Shown: piece by piece, positions 7,992-16,251 of the stretch
Position numbering within the stretch: the stretch's first letter is position 1
Layout of the letters: each line of letters begins with the position of its first letter
Origin: Dehalococcoidales bacterium
GTDB taxonomy: Bacteria; Chloroflexota; Dehalococcoidia; Dehalococcoidales; RBG-16-60-22
DNA length: 26,961 bases
Assembly: GCA_030603605.1 (NCBI GenBank)
Contig: JAUVXN010000006.1
Span: 1 to 26,961, forward strand
Reading direction: 5' to 3'
Made by a program: the position numbers and the translations under genes
The notes under the pieces: model-generated
What the model was told of the DNA's origin: nothing
What the model saw: the letters and a program-made list of their open reading frames with translations, nothing else
Databases searched by the model: none

Positions 7992-8879
7992 TCAAGCTAT
8001 GCCAGCCGCCAGTTTGGCTGCTCTTACTGTATTCATCATAAGCATGGTTATGGTCATCGGTCCCACCCCGCCCGGCACCGGGGTAATGGCTTTAGCCTTC
8101 TCCTTAACCGCATCAAAATCAACATCCCCAACCAGAATAGATTTGCCTTCCGCCGTTTTCCCGATTCGGTTAACCCCAACATCAATAACCACCACCCCTT
8201 CTTTGACCATATCAGCGGTTATAGCTTTGGGTCTGCCGGCGGCTACTATTAGTATATCAGCCCGCTTGGTGTGAAAGGAAATATCTCGAGTTCTGGTGTG
8301 GCATACAGTGACGGTAGCATTAGCTCCTTCTTTCTTTTGCAGAAGAATATTAGCTATCGGTTTACCCACGATATTGCTCCTACCGACAACTACTACCTCT
8401 GCCCCGTCAAGCTTAACCCCGGCCCTGATTAGAAGCTGCTGGATTCCGTGGGGAGTGCAGGGTAAATAATCTGGCTCCCCTATCATTAATCTGCCCACAT
8501 TCACCGGGTGAAAGCCATCAACATCCTTTTTGGGGTCGATGGCATAAAGAACCTCGGTCTCATTAAGGTGCTTGGGCAGGGGCAGTTGAACCAGAATCCC
8601 ATGAATCTTGGGGTCTTTATTTAACCTGTCAATCAGAGCCAGGAGTTCTTCCTGAGTGGTCTCGGCAGGCAGGTCATGTCTTTCTGAATATATACCTAGA
8701 GCGAGGGATGTCTTCTCCTTCCCACTAACATAACTTTGAGACGCCGGGTCCTCACCGACGAGGACGGTAGCCAGACCCGGTATCAAATTATACTTATCTT
8801 TGAGTTCGGCAATCTCCTGTTTTAGCTCCTCACGTATCTGTTTGGCAATCTCGGTGCCGCTTATAATCTGTGCCGTCAT
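7992..8879 (-). CDS. folD: Bifunctional methylene-THF dehydrogenase / methenyl-THF cyclohydrolase
   Basis: FolD interconverts methenyl-THF with formyl-THF and methylene-THF with methenyl-THF, joining Fhs to the methyl branch. The 295-residue length is typical. The catalytic YVSGKEK is at 50-56 (Y50, K54), followed by GILVQLPLP (94-102) with Q98, KDVDGFHP (118-125), CTPHG (141-145), the Rossmann VGRSNIVGKP (165-174) and a C-terminal PGGVGPMT. Because both activities are in one protein, no separate cyclohydrolase gene (fchA) is needed in the cluster. The ATG at 8879 follows AAAGGAG with about five bases spacing. The gap to cooC1 upstream is 14 bases. Nicotinamide specificity cannot be read reliably by eye. 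Confidence 0.95.
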   Translation of the reverse strand: MTAQIISGTEIAKQIREELKQEIAELKDKYNLIPGLATVLVGEDPASQSYVSGKEKTSLALGIYSERHDLPAETTQEELLALIDRLNKDPKIHGILVQLPLPKHLNETEVLYAIDPKKDVDGFHPVNVGRLMIGEPDYLPCTPHGIQQLLIRAGVKLDGAEVVVVGRSNIVGKPIANILLQKKEGANATVTVCHTRTRDISFHTKRADILIVAAGRPKAITADMVKEGVVVIDVGVNRIGKTAEGKSILVGDVDFDAVKEKAKAITPVPGGVGPMTITMLMMNTVRAAKLAAGIA

Positions 8880-8893
8880 TTTAACTCCTTTAA

Positions 8894-9676
8894 CTAGGTT
8901 TTAGTCATAAAGATTCCCCCGGTCTTAAGAAGCTTAGCCATCAAATTGTCAATCGCCCTCACCGCCTTGGAGGTATCAGGCAGGTCAAGAAGTGGCTTTA
9001 ATTTGAGGTCATACTCGTATATTTCCTCATCTAGGGGAATGGTGGCGGTGGATTCAATGCACAATCTGGCTAATTCCTCACTGATGAGCGGGTCTATCTC
9101 ATTGGGAACAAAGTTAATTATTACCGATTCTCTTTTTACCACCAGTTTGAGTTCAGTTACCAGGTCTCTCAGGCGGGCAATGGTTCGGACTCCTTTCACC
9201 GAATGGTCAGAGATAAGGAGCAGGTCATCAATGTTCTGAGTGGTTCTTCGGCTCAGGTGCTCCATCCCCGCCTCGTTATCCATAACCATATAGGCATAGT
9301 TTCCTGTCAGACTATCCATGAATTTCCTCAGCAAGAGATTGGGATAGCAGTAGCAGGCCGGGCCTTCACCCCTGCCCATCGTTACTAGGTCAATCGCTTT
9401 ACTTTCCACCATAGCCTCGTTTAGTTTAAATTCCAGGTAAGCCTCCTTGGTCATTCCAGGAGGAATGTTTATTTTTTCCTCATTAAAACTGGCGATTGTG
9501 GAGCCGATGGTCTGCTTGACACTGAGTCCCAGGCTCTCTCCCAGGTTGGCATTGGGGTCAGCATCAACTGCCAGAATTGGGCTCAAACCATTCTTCATCA
9601 GGTAGCGAATGACTAGGCTCGTTAGGGATGTCTTTCCACTACCGCCTTTACCGGCTACAGCAATATTGATACTCAA
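8894..9676 (-). CDS. cooC: CooC/AcsF-type nickel-maturation ATPase (first copy)
   Basis: P-loop ATPase of the MinD/CooC family that helps load nickel into CODH or acetyl-CoA synthase. The 260-residue protein shows the deviant Walker A GKGGSGKT (9-16), AVDADPNANL (35-44), the CooC-type Cys-X-Cys nickel/dimer site C107-Y-C109, and MDNEAGMEHLSR as the Walker B-like region. It starts with TTG at 9676, which overlaps the acsV stop (TTGA); AGAGG lies about eight bases upstream. The position next to acsV and folD and the ACYCYPN context resemble AcsF, the ACS-associated branch of CooC, but I cannot separate AcsF from CooC with certainty. A second CooC lies at 13480-14262. Confidence 0.88.
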   Translation of the reverse strand: MSINIAVAGKGGSGKTSLTSLVIRYLMKNGLSPILAVDADPNANLGESLGLSVKQTIGSTIASFNEEKINIPPGMTKEAYLEFKLNEAMVESKAIDLVTMGRGEGPACYCYPNLLLRKFMDSLTGNYAYMVMDNEAGMEHLSRRTTQNIDDLLLISDHSVKGVRTIARLRDLVTELKLVVKRESVIINFVPNEIDPLISEELARLCIESTATIPLDEEIYEYDLKLKPLLDLPDTSKAVRAIDNLMAKLLKTGGIFMTKT

Positions 9677-11643
9677 GTGGTTATCCTCTGCTTTGGATTA
9701 TTATTTGTCAGCTTGGTCAGTCTTTTACTCACCGTAGGGAACTCTTTAGCGTTGGTGTGCGGTAAGAATAGAGCGGCTACATAATTGTTCATGAAGCCGA
9801 CGTTTTCGCTTAATTCCAAATTGGTCATCATCTGAGTCACTCTCCTGGCATCATCAAGTAGATCGGTGGAGAAAGAGGTTAATCTTGCCCCCAGAAGAGA
9901 GCCGTTACCTATGAAGAGAAATCTATCCACAGGCAGGTCAGGAAGAAGTCCAATGGTAATAGCCTTTTCAATATCGATGCTACTACCGAAGGCACCAGCG
10001 ATAATCACCCGTTCCAAATCAGAGCAGCTAATTCCTACGCTTTTGCTTAGCGTCTGGCAGCCAGCATACATCGCCGCCTTGGCTCGCATAAGATTATCAA
10101 TATCTACCTCGGTAATGACGATATCCTTGCCAATCTGGGTTTCTGCTGCCCGGGATAGAACATACTCGTAGCCATCAGTGCCCTGCCTGACTCTTTTGGT
10201 GGGTAGGTCGCGGTTGAATTTGCCATTCTGACCAATCACCCCGGCTTCAAGTAGCCCGGCAACAATGTTTATCAGTCCCGAGCCGCAGATTCCTTTTGGT
10301 TTTGCCCCACCGATAGTACTAATCTGTGACTCCAAAGACGAACTAATATTAAATTCTTCAATAGCGCCCTCGCTGGCGACTATACCGTGTTTTATCCCAC
10401 CACCTTCAAAGGCAGGACCAGCTGAGCACGAAGCGGTTACCATCCAGTCTGAGTTCCCAATCACTATTTCCCCATTAGTCCCTATGTCCATAAAGAAGGT
10501 TAGCGCTTTTCTCTGGTGTACCCCGGCTCCGACAATCCCGGAAACAATATCACCACCAACATAGCTGGCTACTGCGGGGAAGGTAAAAAGATAAGCCTGA
10601 TTGCTGACCTCAATGCCCAAAGAGGATGCTTCTACGGGAGGAAAAAACTTGGCTACCGGGGTGTAGGGGGCTAACCTTATATATTTGGGCTCCAGCCCGA
10701 GAAGGATTTGAGTCATTGTGGTATTGCCGGCAACTATAATATGGCCAATATGCCTTACATCAACCTGGCTTTGGGTTAGTAGTTCCCTGAGAATCCCGTT
10801 GATGGTGGCTACAACCGCCCCCTGCAATTTTTTCAGCCCACCCGGTTTCTGGCAATAGGCTATACGAGTAATGACATCTTCCCCATAGCTTATTTGTCCG
10901 TTGTAAGCTATGCTTTCAGCAAGAACTTTACCTCGGTTTAAGTCAAGCAACTGCCCGCAGACGGTAGTAGTGCCGATGTCAAAGGCTAGCGAGTAGTGCC
11001 TTTCTCTGGTGTCTCCAGGTTCTATATCTATTACTCTTGGTCGGCGTCTATCTCCAGTTCGGGGTTTAACCGCAGTGACGAGGGTGGTAACGGTAGCCTT
11101 CCAATCACCATCCCGTAAAACCGTGGGCAATTTCTTTACTACCTCAAAGTCTACCGAGATGTTGCTAAGGTTACACTGTCGCTTCAAGTCCCTCAACAGT
11201 CGGGACAGGTCGCTGGCATTATCTTCTAGAGTTGGTGGTTGTAGTTCAACATAACATTTGTTAAGGGGAGGTTTAAATCTCCAGCCGGTAGCCATGGATT
11301 CAGCTGCCACCTTCTTTTCACGGGACATGACTGCTTTCTCCAGCCTTGACTCTACCGGAACATAAACGATTAAATCAGTGAGTACACGGCTTTGGCAGGC
11401 TTGCCTTACCCCCTGCTTGTACTCTTCTTCGGAAACCTTCTCAGTTCTGGTGGTTTCTACCTGTCCCTCTTCAATTAGAACCTTACAGGTGCCACAGGTG
11501 CCCGCGCCCCCGCAGGAGGCATAAATGTGCACCCCGGCGGCAATAGTTGCCTGTAAAAGGTTCTCACCCTTTCCCACCACAATGTCAACATTGTCGGGGT
11601 CGAAGTGAATCTTCACTTTTTTATTTGACAGGTCCTTCTTCAT
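9673..11643 (-). CDS. acsV: RACo-type reductive activator of the corrinoid/iron-sulfur protein
   Basis: ATP-dependent activator that reduces the inactive Co(II) form of AcsCD back to Co(I). The 656-residue protein begins with a [2Fe-2S] ferredoxin domain carrying C44, C50, C53 and C83 (ASCGGAGTCGTC). A linker and middle domain follow (about 100-210). The C-terminal half is an ASKHA-like ATPase with AFDIGTTTV (220-228), AGNTTM (305-310), MDIGTNGE (385-392), SAGPAFEGGGI (407-417) and a late AGAFGS. Length and order match the Carboxydothermus RACo (about 630 residues). The ATG at 11643 has CAGGGAG six bases upstream. The stop overlaps the cooC1 start. Confidence 0.93.
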   Translation of the reverse strand: MKKDLSNKKVKIHFDPDNVDIVVGKGENLLQATIAAGVHIYASCGGAGTCGTCKVLIEEGQVETTRTEKVSEEEYKQGVRQACQSRVLTDLIVYVPVESRLEKAVMSREKKVAAESMATGWRFKPPLNKCYVELQPPTLEDNASDLSRLLRDLKRQCNLSNISVDFEVVKKLPTVLRDGDWKATVTTLVTAVKPRTGDRRRPRVIDIEPGDTRERHYSLAFDIGTTTVCGQLLDLNRGKVLAESIAYNGQISYGEDVITRIAYCQKPGGLKKLQGAVVATINGILRELLTQSQVDVRHIGHIIVAGNTTMTQILLGLEPKYIRLAPYTPVAKFFPPVEASSLGIEVSNQAYLFTFPAVASYVGGDIVSGIVGAGVHQRKALTFFMDIGTNGEIVIGNSDWMVTASCSAGPAFEGGGIKHGIVASEGAIEEFNISSSLESQISTIGGAKPKGICGSGLINIVAGLLEAGVIGQNGKFNRDLPTKRVRQGTDGYEYVLSRAAETQIGKDIVITEVDIDNLMRAKAAMYAGCQTLSKSVGISCSDLERVIIAGAFGSSIDIEKAITIGLLPDLPVDRFLFIGNGSLLGARLTSFSTDLLDDARRVTQMMTNLELSENVGFMNNYVAALFLPHTNAKEFPTVSKRLTKLTNNNPKQRITT

Positions 11644-11679
11644 CTAACTCCCTGTTTCATCAAGCAACGTGGGAAAATA

Positions 11680-13443
11680 CTAGAAAAGCCCCTGTACTTT
11701 GCCGGTCTTGGTATCGAGGTCTATCCTTCTAAAGGCTGGGTCAGAACTGGTTCCCGGCATCAGGCTGATGGTTCCAGCACAGGGACAGAGAAATTTAGCC
11801 CCGGAATAAATCAACACATCGCGGATGGGCAAGGCCCAGCCCTTGGGGACTCCCTTCAAAGTCGGGTCGTGGGTAAGGCTCAGGTGGGTCTTCACCATCA
11901 TAGTTGCGTAATCATCATATTTGGAATCGGATTCAAAAGTCTTGGCTTTTGCCTCAGCTTCGGGAGTCCAGGCCACGCCGTCAGCCCCATAGACCACTTT
12001 GGCAATCTTTTCCACCCGCTCCCGCAGTTTCATCTCCTTGGGATAGAGGAACTTGAAATCGTTCACATCTCCGCCGGCTTCTTTTACAGCATCAGCCAGC
12101 TCCAGGGCACCATCGCCGCCGTCAGCCCAGTGGGTAGATACTGCGCAGCGCGCTCCGGCTGCCTCAGCTGCCTTTCTGACCATGGCAACCTCGGCATCAG
12201 TATCGGTGTGGAAGCGATTGATGCACACCACCGGGTTGATGCCGGATGTTCTGATGGTGTTGATGTGGTGTAGCATGTTTGGTAGCCCCTTTTCCAGGAG
12301 CCCTAGGTCCTCCTTGGTATAGGCATCAGGCAGGGGAATACCGGCCACGACCTTGGGTCCACCCCCGTGCATCTTCAGGGCGCGGATGGTAGTGGTGAGT
12401 ACTGATACGTGCGGCTTGAGACCACTGTAGCGGCACTTAACATTCCAGAATTTCTCAAAGCCGATGTCGGCGGCAAAACCGCTCTCGGTAACATGGTAAT
12501 CAAACATCTTCAGTCCAATGCGGTCAGCGATAATAGAAGACTGACCTACAGCAATATTGGCAAACGGGCCGGCGTGCACCATTAGCGGCTGGTACTCTAC
12601 CGTGGAGCACAGGGTGGGGTTGGTAGTGTTGCGCATCCAGGCGGTCATGGCACCACCTACTTCCAGGTCTCGTGTAGTAACGGGATTGCCCTGCTTATCA
12701 TATGCCACGGTAATATTATCCAGCCTTTCCCGCAGGTCTGCCAGGTCTCTGACAATAGACAGGATGGCCATAAGTTCGGAGCTCACGGTGATGCTGAACT
12801 TGGTCTGCATCATATAGCCATCCATGCGGCTGCCAATGCCGATGATGATATTGCGGAGGCTCTGGGCACAAAAATCAATAACCCACCCCATCTCTATTTT
12901 GCTGGGGTCAATGTCCAGGCGACGCATCTTGGTGAGTCTGGCCAGTTGCTCGTCATTGTAGTTGCGCTCGTGCTGCATTCTGGCAGTAAGGGCGACCATG
13001 GCCAGGTTATGGGCATTGGTAATATCATTAATGTCGCCGGTAAGACCCATAGAAAACTCGGTCAAAGGGATAAGCAGCGCATTACCGCCACCGGCGGCAG
13101 TTCCCTTGATGTTCATTGTTGGGCCCCCCGAGGGCTGGCGGATGCAACCGCCCACATTCAGGCCCCGCTTGCCCATGCCCTCCATAAGACCGCAAGCGGT
13201 CGTACTTTTTCCCTCGCCCAGCGGAGTGGGGGTTATGGCGGTCACCTCAATATACTTGCCGTCTGGCTTATCCTTGAGACGCTCAATAATTTTCATAAAA
13301 TCAAGTTTGCAAATTCTCCCGTAAGGAATGACCTCATCCTTTTGCAGGTTTAATCTCTCCCGCCACTCGTCAGGGGTTGGCATGTTAGCTTCAGCTGCCT
13401 CGGCAATCTGCCAGTCCTTCATTTTTGTTGCGTCGTAGGCCAC
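11680..13443 (-). CDS. fhs: Formate-tetrahydrofolate ligase, long divergent form
   Basis: ATP-dependent formation of 10-formyl-THF from formate, the entry to the methyl branch. The protein has 587 residues against about 557 for Moorella. It carries the P-loop [11 protein letters not shown] (71-81), RQPSGGPT (102-109), the family loop KGTAAGGGN (113-121), [24 protein letters not shown] and a C-terminal GLF. Several stretches, such as [12 protein letters not shown] and THLSLTHDP...KGVP, resemble the ligase domain of eukaryotic C1-THF synthase more than the Moorella enzyme. The loop reads G-T-A-A-G-G-G-N instead of the usual G-G-A-A-G-G-G-Y. The start is GTG at 13443 with GGGAGG and six bases spacing. 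It lies 36 bases upstream of acsV and 36 bases downstream of cooC2. Confidence 0.93.
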   Translation of the reverse strand: MAYDATKMKDWQIAEAAEANMPTPDEWRERLNLQKDEVIPYGRICKLDFMKIIERLKDKPDGKYIEVTAITPTPLGEGKSTTACGLMEGMGKRGLNVGGCIRQPSGGPTMNIKGTAAGGGNALLIPLTEFSMGLTGDINDITNAHNLAMVALTARMQHERNYNDEQLARLTKMRRLDIDPSKIEMGWVIDFCAQSLRNIIIGIGSRMDGYMMQTKFSITVSSELMAILSIVRDLADLRERLDNITVAYDKQGNPVTTRDLEVGGAMTAWMRNTTNPTLCSTVEYQPLMVHAGPFANIAVGQSSIIADRIGLKMFDYHVTESGFAADIGFEKFWNVKCRYSGLKPHVSVLTTTIRALKMHGGGPKVVAGIPLPDAYTKEDLGLLEKGLPNMLHHINTIRTSGINPVVCINRFHTDTDAEVAMVRKAAEAAGARCAVSTHWADGGDGALELADAVKEAGGDVNDFKFLYPKEMKLRERVEKIAKVVYGADGVAWTPEAEAKAKTFESDSKYDDYATMMVKTHLSLTHDPTLKGVPKGWALPIRDVLIYSGAKFLCPCAGTISLMPGTSSDPAFRRIDLDTKTGKVQGLF

Positions 13444-13479
13444 AGATTCCTCCCGTTGTTTATTTTTACTATGTCAATT

Positions 13480-14262
13480 TTATGTGATTTGCTCCTGAGT
13501 AACTGGCATCAGTTCATTATAAATGTTTTTGGCTTCGTTAGTAACCTGGGCACTGGCGTAGAGAACGGGAAGATTGGTGAGGTCAGCTTCTACTATGGCT
13601 TGGTCATAAGGGATAAAACCAAGGAACTTAAAGTCAGGTAGACTGGAAATTAAGAATTCCTTCTCAGCTTGACTTCGGACCTTGTTCCCGACCACTGAAA
13701 TATTTTGTAGGCCAATATCCTGTGCCAGTTTATTAATTCTATAGGCGGTTTCAATACTTCGTCGGCCTGGTTCTACTACTACAATCAATTTATCTACAGC
13801 ACTGGCGGTTGCTCGTCCCAGGTGCTCTATGCCGGCTTCCATATCCATGATGATTACTTCATTCCTTGCCAGAAGCAGATGATTAATCAGGGCTCTCAAT
13901 AAAACATTTTCTGAGCAATAACAACCACTACCACCCCGTTTAGTTCGCCCCATTACCATTAATTTGATGCCATTATGCGTCTGCCAGTATTTTTCGGGCA
14001 GGTCATCCACTTTCGGATTCAACTTGAAGTAGCCCTCCGCTCGCCCCGGCCTGGCTCCAGTCCTCTCCGCAATAAGGTCTTTCATTTCGGATATGGGGAC
14101 TATCTTATCCGGGTGAGGAAAACCGAGGGTAGCGGCTAGATTAGTATCGGGGTCAGCATCTATAGCTAGTACAGAGTAGCCAGACTCAGTAAATGTCTGG
14201 ACGAGAAAAGATGCTAATAAAGTCTTACCTACGCCACCTTTACCACTGATTGCAATCTTCAT
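13480..14262 (-). CDS. cooC: CooC-type nickel-maturation ATPase (second copy), first gene of the operon
   Basis: Second CooC/MinD-like ATPase, also 260 residues, with GKGGVGKT (7-14), AIDADPDTNLA (33-43), the Cys-X-Cys pair C114-Y-C116 in GCYCSEN, and MDMEAGIEHLGR. The ATG at 14262 has no recognisable ribosome binding site; the sequence before it is A/T-rich. It is preceded by a candidate promoter and a structured leader, so it is probably the first gene of the 14-kb operon. It differs from the first copy in the residues around the Cys-X-Cys site and in an insertion near residues 65-85, so the two may serve different targets (CODH versus acetyl-CoA synthase). That split is inference. Confidence 0.9.
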   Translation of the reverse strand: MKIAISGKGGVGKTLLASFLVQTFTESGYSVLAIDADPDTNLAATLGFPHPDKIVPISEMKDLIAERTGARPGRAEGYFKLNPKVDDLPEKYWQTHNGIKLMVMGRTKRGGSGCYCSENVLLRALINHLLLARNEVIIMDMEAGIEHLGRATASAVDKLIVVVEPGRRSIETAYRINKLAQDIGLQNISVVGNKVRSQAEKEFLISSLPDFKFLGFIPYDQAIVEADLTNLPVLYASAQVTNEAKNIYNELMPVTQEQIT

Positions 14263-14290
14263 TAGAATTTTGTTTTTTATATAATAAAGC

Positions 14291-14350
14291 TGAGACTTTC
14301 TGGGAAAGTACTCAGGCTCATTATGACTGGTTCCTATTGGCCGCCTGAGT
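14291..14350 (-). promoter_or_regulatory. Leader of the Wood-Ljungdahl operon with competing stems
   Basis: An exact 8-base inverted repeat, ACTCAGGC at 14310-14317 and GCCTGAGT at 14343-14350, spans the predicted transcription start. A second hairpin at 14291-14314 (TGAGACTTTC, loop TGG, GAAAGT-A-CTCA, one bulged A) uses the same CTCA bases as the first. The two stems exclude each other. They could form an attenuator-like leader, or the 8-base repeat could be a DNA operator over the start site. No run of U follows directly, so classical termination is not supported. Confidence 0.4.
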
Positions 14351-14353
14351 TAC

Positions 14354-14382
14354 AGTTTATTCTCTGCTGAACGAAAAGTCAA
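14354..14382 (-). promoter_or_regulatory. Candidate sigma70-type promoter of the Wood-Ljungdahl operon
   Basis: Reading the minus strand, TTGACT (14382-14377) and TAAACT (14359-14354) are separated by 17 bases. The match is 5/6 and 4/6 to consensus. Transcription would start near 14347, about 85 bases before the cooC2 start. The region lies in the 159-base gap after htpX. Confidence 0.5.
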
Positions 14383-14421
14383 TAGAGTGTATAGCCTCGG
14401 TCAATATAGAAATGCTACACA

Positions 14422-15390
14422 TTAAACGGCAAGCGTGGATAGGCGCTTTATTCTTTTTAGCATGTTAGGGTGAGTGGTGAACAGCTCCATCAATTTATGG
14501 GAAGTGCCCAGCCGCACTTCTTTCTGGCGCAGTTCCATGAGTTCATTATAGTCAATGGTGCCGCTCATGTCTTTGTCAATCTGGGATAGCTCCCTGATCT
14601 CATTCCATGCCCGGGAAGGGTCGTTGACAAAGAAAGCTTTAACTCCTTCAACCCGTTTGAGTTCCTGGCTGTCTCTCACGCGGGCATTTCCATAGGCAAG
14701 CTTATATAGTGCCGTAGCCAGGTGATGCGGCATATTACCTAACCGAACACTGCCCTGGTCAGCATAATACTCGCGTATTCTGGAGCCGTAAAGCACCAGC
14801 AGATTGGTGATGAAATAGAGAATGAATGCACCGAATCCGATTAAGGCAGCATAACCACCTCCCCCCTGTCTGCTGCCACCAAAAGCCCCTCTAAACATCA
14901 TGCTGAAAGCTATCCAGTACATTATCAGCGGGATAACCGAGATTAAGGTGATAATCATCATGTCGCGGTGTTTGATATGGGATAGCTCATGCCCCAGTAC
15001 CGCCTTAAGTTCATCTCGACTCAGCAGTTTCAGTATGCCTTTGGTAACGCAAACACGCCCGTCCCGTCGCGTTCGACCGAAGGCGAAGGCGTTTGGCATG
15101 GATAGCTGGGAGATGCCGACTCGGGGCTTGGGCAGGTGCGCCTTCTCGGCAAGTTCCGCTACCATTCGGTGTAGCTCCGGCGCCTCTTTTTCAGATACCC
15201 ACTTTATTCTCATTATCCGGCCGACTATCGCCGGGCTAATCAGGTACTGGATACTGAGAAAGGCGAAAGCCAGAATAATATAGGAGACGGCACTTCCGGC
15301 TCCCATCCAGGTGCCTATGCCGGTGATTACGCCGTAAAGGATGCCAAACAGAACAGCGATTAGCAGGAACATTCTGGTTTGAAGCCACAT
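14422..15390 (-). CDS. htpX: HtpX-like M48 membrane zinc metalloprotease with an EF-hand loop
   Basis: Membrane-bound protease for quality control of membrane proteins. From the ATG at 15390 it has 322 residues. There are two N-terminal membrane helices (about 7-28 and 33-54), the zinc site HELSH (134-138), two more helices (about 145-167 and 181-201), and the third zinc ligand in REYYAD (E207 region). The C-terminal TTHPNMLKRIKRL is typical of HtpX. Unusually, residues 272-283 read DKDMSGTIDYNE, a perfect EF-hand calcium loop (acidic or polar at 1, 3, 5, Gly at 6, Ile at 8, Glu at 12). The frame is open upstream to a TTG at 15447, but GGAGG seven bases before the ATG at 15390 fixes the start there. 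Confidence 0.92.
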   Translation of the reverse strand: MWLQTRMFLLIAVLFGILYGVITGIGTWMGAGSAVSYIILAFAFLSIQYLISPAIVGRIMRIKWVSEKEAPELHRMVAELAEKAHLPKPRVGISQLSMPNAFAFGRTRRDGRVCVTKGILKLLSRDELKAVLGHELSHIKHRDMMIITLISVIPLIMYWIAFSMMFRGAFGGSRQGGGGYAALIGFGAFILYFITNLLVLYGSRIREYYADQGSVRLGNMPHHLATALYKLAYGNARVRDSQELKRVEGVKAFFVNDPSRAWNEIRELSQIDKDMSGTIDYNELMELRQKEVRLGTSHKLMELFTTHPNMLKRIKRLSTLAV

Positions 15391-15408
15391 ATTATCCCTC
15401 CATTTCCA

Positions 15409-15437
15409 ATGATACAACATAACTTTAGAACCGGCAA
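15409..15437 (-). promoter_or_regulatory. Candidate promoter of htpX
   Basis: On the minus strand TTGCCG (15437-15432) and TATCAT (15414-15409) are 17 bases apart, matching consensus 3/6 and 5/6. The start would fall near 15402, giving a leader of about 12 bases that contains the GGAGG ribosome binding site. Confidence 0.4.
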
Positions 15438-15460
15438 TAATAACCAACTGAATTTGTTTA

Positions 15461-15750
15461 TTGACCTCACCTATTTAGGTTTTATTAGGTGACCTCACCC
15501 CCTGTATCCCCCTCTCCTTATTAAGGAGAGGGGGAAGGTTTTTTGGAAGAGGGGCTTACGCCCCTCTTAGATACCCCCACGTTACTAACCCAGAATAAAG
15601 TGAGTCAAAAAGAGGCAAAGCCTCCAGATTTGTTTATAGGGAGATTTAGAGGGACGAAGTCCCTCTCTCATTACCTCCCCCTTCCCCTTATTAAGGGGAA
15701 GGGGGATAAAGGGGGATGGGGTTACTAAAAATAAAGGGGGTGAGGTCACC
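15461..15750. repeat. MITE-like repeat, copy A
   Basis: Most of the 405-base gap between htpX and the next gene is a repeat with inverted ends. GGTGACCTCACCCCCT at 15488-15503 is the exact reverse complement of 15735-15750. A wider, looser end (TTGACCTCACC at 15461) also matches copy B. Inside are back-to-back perfect palindromes such as CCTCTCCTTATTAAGGAGAGG, GAGGGGCTTACGCCCCTC and GAGGGACGAAGTCCCTC. Copy B at 24891-25281 is homologous, in opposite orientation and longer. There is no transposase. A 61-codon open frame across it is treated as spurious. No clear target-site duplication is visible. Confidence 0.85.
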
Positions 15751-15763
15751 AATGTATGAATTA

Positions 15764-15792
15764 TTGTCTTTTAGCTGACAGAGGACTAGAAT
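15764..15792 (+). promoter_or_regulatory. Candidate promoter of the thiamine-binding protein gene
   Basis: TTGTCT (15764-15769) and TAGAAT (15787-15792) have a 17-base spacer and match consensus 4/6 and 5/6. It begins 14 bases after the end of repeat copy A. The leader to the ATG at 15853 would be about 54 bases. Confidence 0.45.
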
Positions 15793-15852
15793 AGTTGAGA
15801 GGTGCTCTGGAGCGGTTACTGATGCTACAAGAAAAGGGGGATTTAAAAGAAA

Positions 15853-16158
15853 ATGGCAATAGTTGAGTTAAGCGTTGTTCCTGTAGGGACGGAAGCGCCT
15901 TCAGTTAGCAAGTATGTAGCCAATGCGGTGCGAGTGCTGGAGAGCGCAAAGGACATAAAATATGAGGTGACGGGCATGGGAACGATTATTGAGGGCGATT
16001 TGGAGCGACTCCTCACCTTGGTTGGCAAGATGCACCAGGCCGTCTTTGATGCCGGAGCTATGAGAGTGGTAACCATATGCAAAATTGACGAGCGTAGAGA
16101 TATAGCATCGAGTGTGAGTGGTAAGCTGGAATCATTGAAGAAGGAGATGGGGCATTAA
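15853..16158 (+). CDS. MTH1187/YkoF-family thiamine-binding protein
   Basis: Small cytoplasmic protein of the UPF0045/DUF77 family, whose members form ferredoxin-like tetramers and bind thiamine or related compounds. The 101 residues show the usual MAIVELSVVPVGT start, then VSKYVANAVRVL, a glycine loop YEVTGMGTIIEGDLERLL, MHQAVFDAGAMRV and a polar C-terminal helix. The ATG at 15853 has AAAAGGGGG about 12 bases upstream, a long spacing. It precedes a TPP riboswitch and thiC, which supports a thiamine link. The riboswitch is downstream of it, so this gene itself is not under that control unless it is read through from further upstream. Confidence 0.88.
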   Translation: MAIVELSVVPVGTEAPSVSKYVANAVRVLESAKDIKYEVTGMGTIIEGDLERLLTLVGKMHQAVFDAGAMRVVTICKIDERRDIASSVSGKLESLKKEMGH

Positions 16159-16199
16159 TTATAAGCTGGTTTTGAGTAGGTAAGCGAAGCCCGTCACAT

Positions 16200-16228
16200 T
16201 TGCATTTTAAGTAGGCTTGTGTTATATT
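16200..16228 (+). promoter_or_regulatory. Candidate promoter of the riboswitch-thiC unit
   Basis: TTGCAT (16200-16205) and TATATT (16223-16228) are spaced by 17 bases; the -10 matches 5/6 and the -35 only 3/6. Transcription would start near 16235, just before the TPP aptamer at 16252. Confidence 0.4.
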
Positions 16229-16251
16229 TTAATCGGACATAATGAATCTAA

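Noticed and set aside
14263..14421. Intrinsic terminator of htpX in the gap before cooC2
   Set aside because: Hairpins exist but no adjacent run of U follows on the minus strand. The arrangement fits a leader or operator better.
15391..15447. N-terminal extension of htpX to a TTG at 15447
   Set aside because: The ATG at 15390 has an excellent GGAGG site and gives a normal HtpX N-terminus. The candidate promoter overlaps the extension.
15543..15728. 61-codon open frame in repeat copy A and its 113-codon counterpart in copy B (24862-25203)
   Set aside because: Both are made of repeat palindromes, start at TTG or similar, and have low-complexity repeat-derived sequence. Treated as spurious, with the shared frame noted only as a finding.
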